Virus record (IMG/VR): IMGVR_UViG_3300042691_004653 | Location: 1 to 30,278 of that record | Length of the DNA: 30,278 nt | From: a virus | Strand: one strand, 5' to 3' | In this document: positions 29,279 to 30,278 of the stretch, one piece after another | Layout of the letters: every line of letters begins with the position of its first letter | Numbering within the stretch: the stretch's first letter is position 1 | Program-made: the position numbers and the translations under genes | The notes under the pieces: model-generated | The model's input: the letters and a program-made list of their open reading frames with translations, nothing else | Told to the model about the DNA's origin: nothing | Databases searched by the model: none

Positions 29279-30278
29279 TTAATATTGAACATATGTTGTT
29301 TCCTCATCATAATCATATACAGGTGATTCCGCCATGGCCACCAATGCATTTCCATTTTCAATGATAGCCACATGATTATCCGGGAAAAACCTGGCGGCCA
29401 CCACACCTGTTGTGTCTATATATTCCGTTGCAACTGCCCCAAATTCCAATTGTGGTGCCGCACTTAAAAATGATGAATTAATAGGTAATGCATTATCCAT
29501 TTGCATTAAATAAAAAACTGAAATCGCACCTGATGGTGTTGTTCCAACATTAATAGTTACCGCCACCCGATACCAACCATTGCCCTCATTGGTTACGGAT
29601 GCTGAACAACTTGTTACCGATATAATTGTAACACCTGTGGATGTTATATTAAATCTACATCTCCAATTTATATTGCCCCATTGGGAAATATTATTGAATT
29701 CCATTGATGTGGCAAAATCCACCCCATTATATTTAAAATATCGGCTAATAGTGTATGTGGTGGAACCAATCGGCAATTGTTGTAAACATTGTTGAACTGC
29801 GGCATATCCACTACCTGCCAATGATTTGGTGATTAATGTGGATTGAATACCGGCAATTGGTGTATCCGCATTGTTGGCCGTTGTAACACCTGTGGATGCA
29901 ATAAATGATAATCCATTGGGAACAAAATTAATGGCCTGTGCATTCCTGGCCGTTCCTGTGGTTTGTATTGGTGCATTTAATGTATTGCCCAAACTCACCT
30001 GTGGCAATCCTACATTCAAAACAAAATCATAAACATTACCATTAATGAAATTAGTGATGAAAATATATGCGCTTATTAATCCTACGCTTGAATTGTTTAA
30101 TGTAGTATTGTAATTAAATCTATTTAATCCACTTGATAATGTTATTGTGTTGATTGATGTGGATAAATATCCGCCCGAAATATTTAATAAATCCATATAC
30201 ATTTGTGTTGTACCACCAGGGAATGTTCCTGTCCTACTTACATAAATAGAATGATTATACACCTGGTTAAAAAATGCC
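29279..30278 (-). CDS. Fibre/receptor-binding-like protein, C-terminal part (starts across the joint)
   Basis: This is the rest of the 488-aa protein whose start is at 569. It holds a beta-rich region and a late block with TYTISRYFKYNGVDFATSME, NEGNGWYRVAVTINV and QLEFGAVATEYIDTTGVV (about residues 432-449). The pattern YTxSxYxK...GWYRV...AQLExGAxATxYIxT is typical of carbohydrate-binding jelly-roll domains in phage fibres and head spikes, so it probably binds host surface sugars. The C-terminus is short and acidic (YDYDEETTYVQY). It lies 5 nt before the portal start. The first 102 bases of this part duplicate the left end of the window. Confidence 0.75.
   Translation of the reverse strand, partial: AFFNQVYNHSIYVSRTGTFPGGTTQMYMDLLNISGGYLSTSINTITLSSGLNRFNYNTTLNNSSVGLISAYIFITNFINGNVYDFVLNVGLPQVSLGNTLNAPIQTTGTARNAQAINFVPNGLSFIASTGVTTANNADTPIAGIQSTLITKSLAGSGYAAVQQCLQQLPIGSTTYTISRYFKYNGVDFATSMEFNNISQWGNINWRCRFNITSTGVTIISVTSCSASVTNEGNGWYRVAVTINVGTTPSGAISVFYLMQMDNALPINSSFLSAAPQLEFGAVATEYIDTTGVVAARFFPDNHVAIIENGNALVAMAESPVYDYDEETTYVQY
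30177..30278. repeat. Terminal direct repeat, right copy
   Basis: Identical to bases 1-102 except T at 30247 in place of C at 71. The difference changes one codon from Val to Ile in the fibre-like protein. Confidence 0.93.

Noticed and set aside
1-30278. CRISPR array
   Set aside because: The only regular repeats are 13-bp tandem units without spacers and simple T/C tracts.
1-30278. tRNA or other structured RNA genes
   Set aside because: No cloverleaf-like segment or CCA-type end was found in the intergenic stretches, which are short and AT-rich.
1-30278. Lysogeny genes (integrase, repressor, ParA) and attachment site
   Set aside because: No tyrosine or serine recombinase motifs and no typical repressor domain were found; the terminal repeat is an assembly overlap, not an att core.

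Overview
The window is almost certainly one complete genome of a tailed phage (siphovirus-like, unit length about 30,176 bp) that infects a member of the Bacteroidota. The last 102 bases (30177-30278) repeat the first 102 with one mismatch, and one reading frame runs across the joint, so the contig is a circular or circularly permuted molecule opened inside a tail/fibre gene. Host evidence: low GC; no Shine-Dalgarno sequences but A-rich leaders before start codons (for example AAAAAACCA then ATG); promoter-like TAnnTTTG boxes of the Bacteroidota type; and structural proteins of the kind seen in Bacteroidota phages. Every convincing gene lies on the minus strand, so transcription runs from high to low coordinates.

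Layout in transcription order. (1) Control region 24351-24667: a non-coding stretch with two strong palindromes, followed by a good promoter (24354-24323). (2) Early/replication block 24281 to 17814: small unknown proteins, ERF-family annealing protein, SSB-like protein, an AT-hook protein that may load helicase, DnaB-type helicase, VRR-NUC nuclease, and a DnaA domain IV-like protein. (3) A sigma-factor-like protein and two small proteins (17839-16871), then small and large terminase (16860-15316). (4) A four-gene sugar cassette inserted between terminase and tail genes (15297-12160): glycosyltransferase, methyltransferase, nucleotide-sugar epimerase, glycosyltransferase. (5) Tail block 12163-4815: a tail-assembly-chaperone-like gene with a probable -1 frameshift, a gp10-like neck/tail completion protein, two large tail/baseplate proteins and the tape measure. 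(6) An AT-rich spacer with eight 13-bp repeats (4652-4755). (7) Capsid block 4586-1732: XkdF-like protease, scaffold-like protein, major capsid protein, and a tail-tube or decoration protein. A terminator hairpin follows, then a fifth sugar gene (GT4 glycosyltransferase) and the fibre-like protein that crosses the joint. (8) Portal, connector and neck-like proteins, then the lysis set (holin, amidase, lipoprotein/TM unimolecular spanin), which ends at the control region.

The phage carries a helicase, helper proteins and recombination proteins but no recognisable DNA polymerase, primase, integrase or repressor, so it probably borrows the host replisome. No lysogeny gene is visible. Stops are standard (TAA, TGA, few TAG). 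No tRNA, rRNA or CRISPR array was seen.

The most unusual points are: five sugar/glycan genes embedded in the virion genes; a u-spanin-like protein; a T9 slippery site in the tail-chaperone gene; three terminator hairpins placed 16-24 nt before a start codon with no room for a promoter; the 13-bp repeat array and purine tracts sharing a 13-nt core; and a composition rich in CCWGG and GGCC with no CTAG found.
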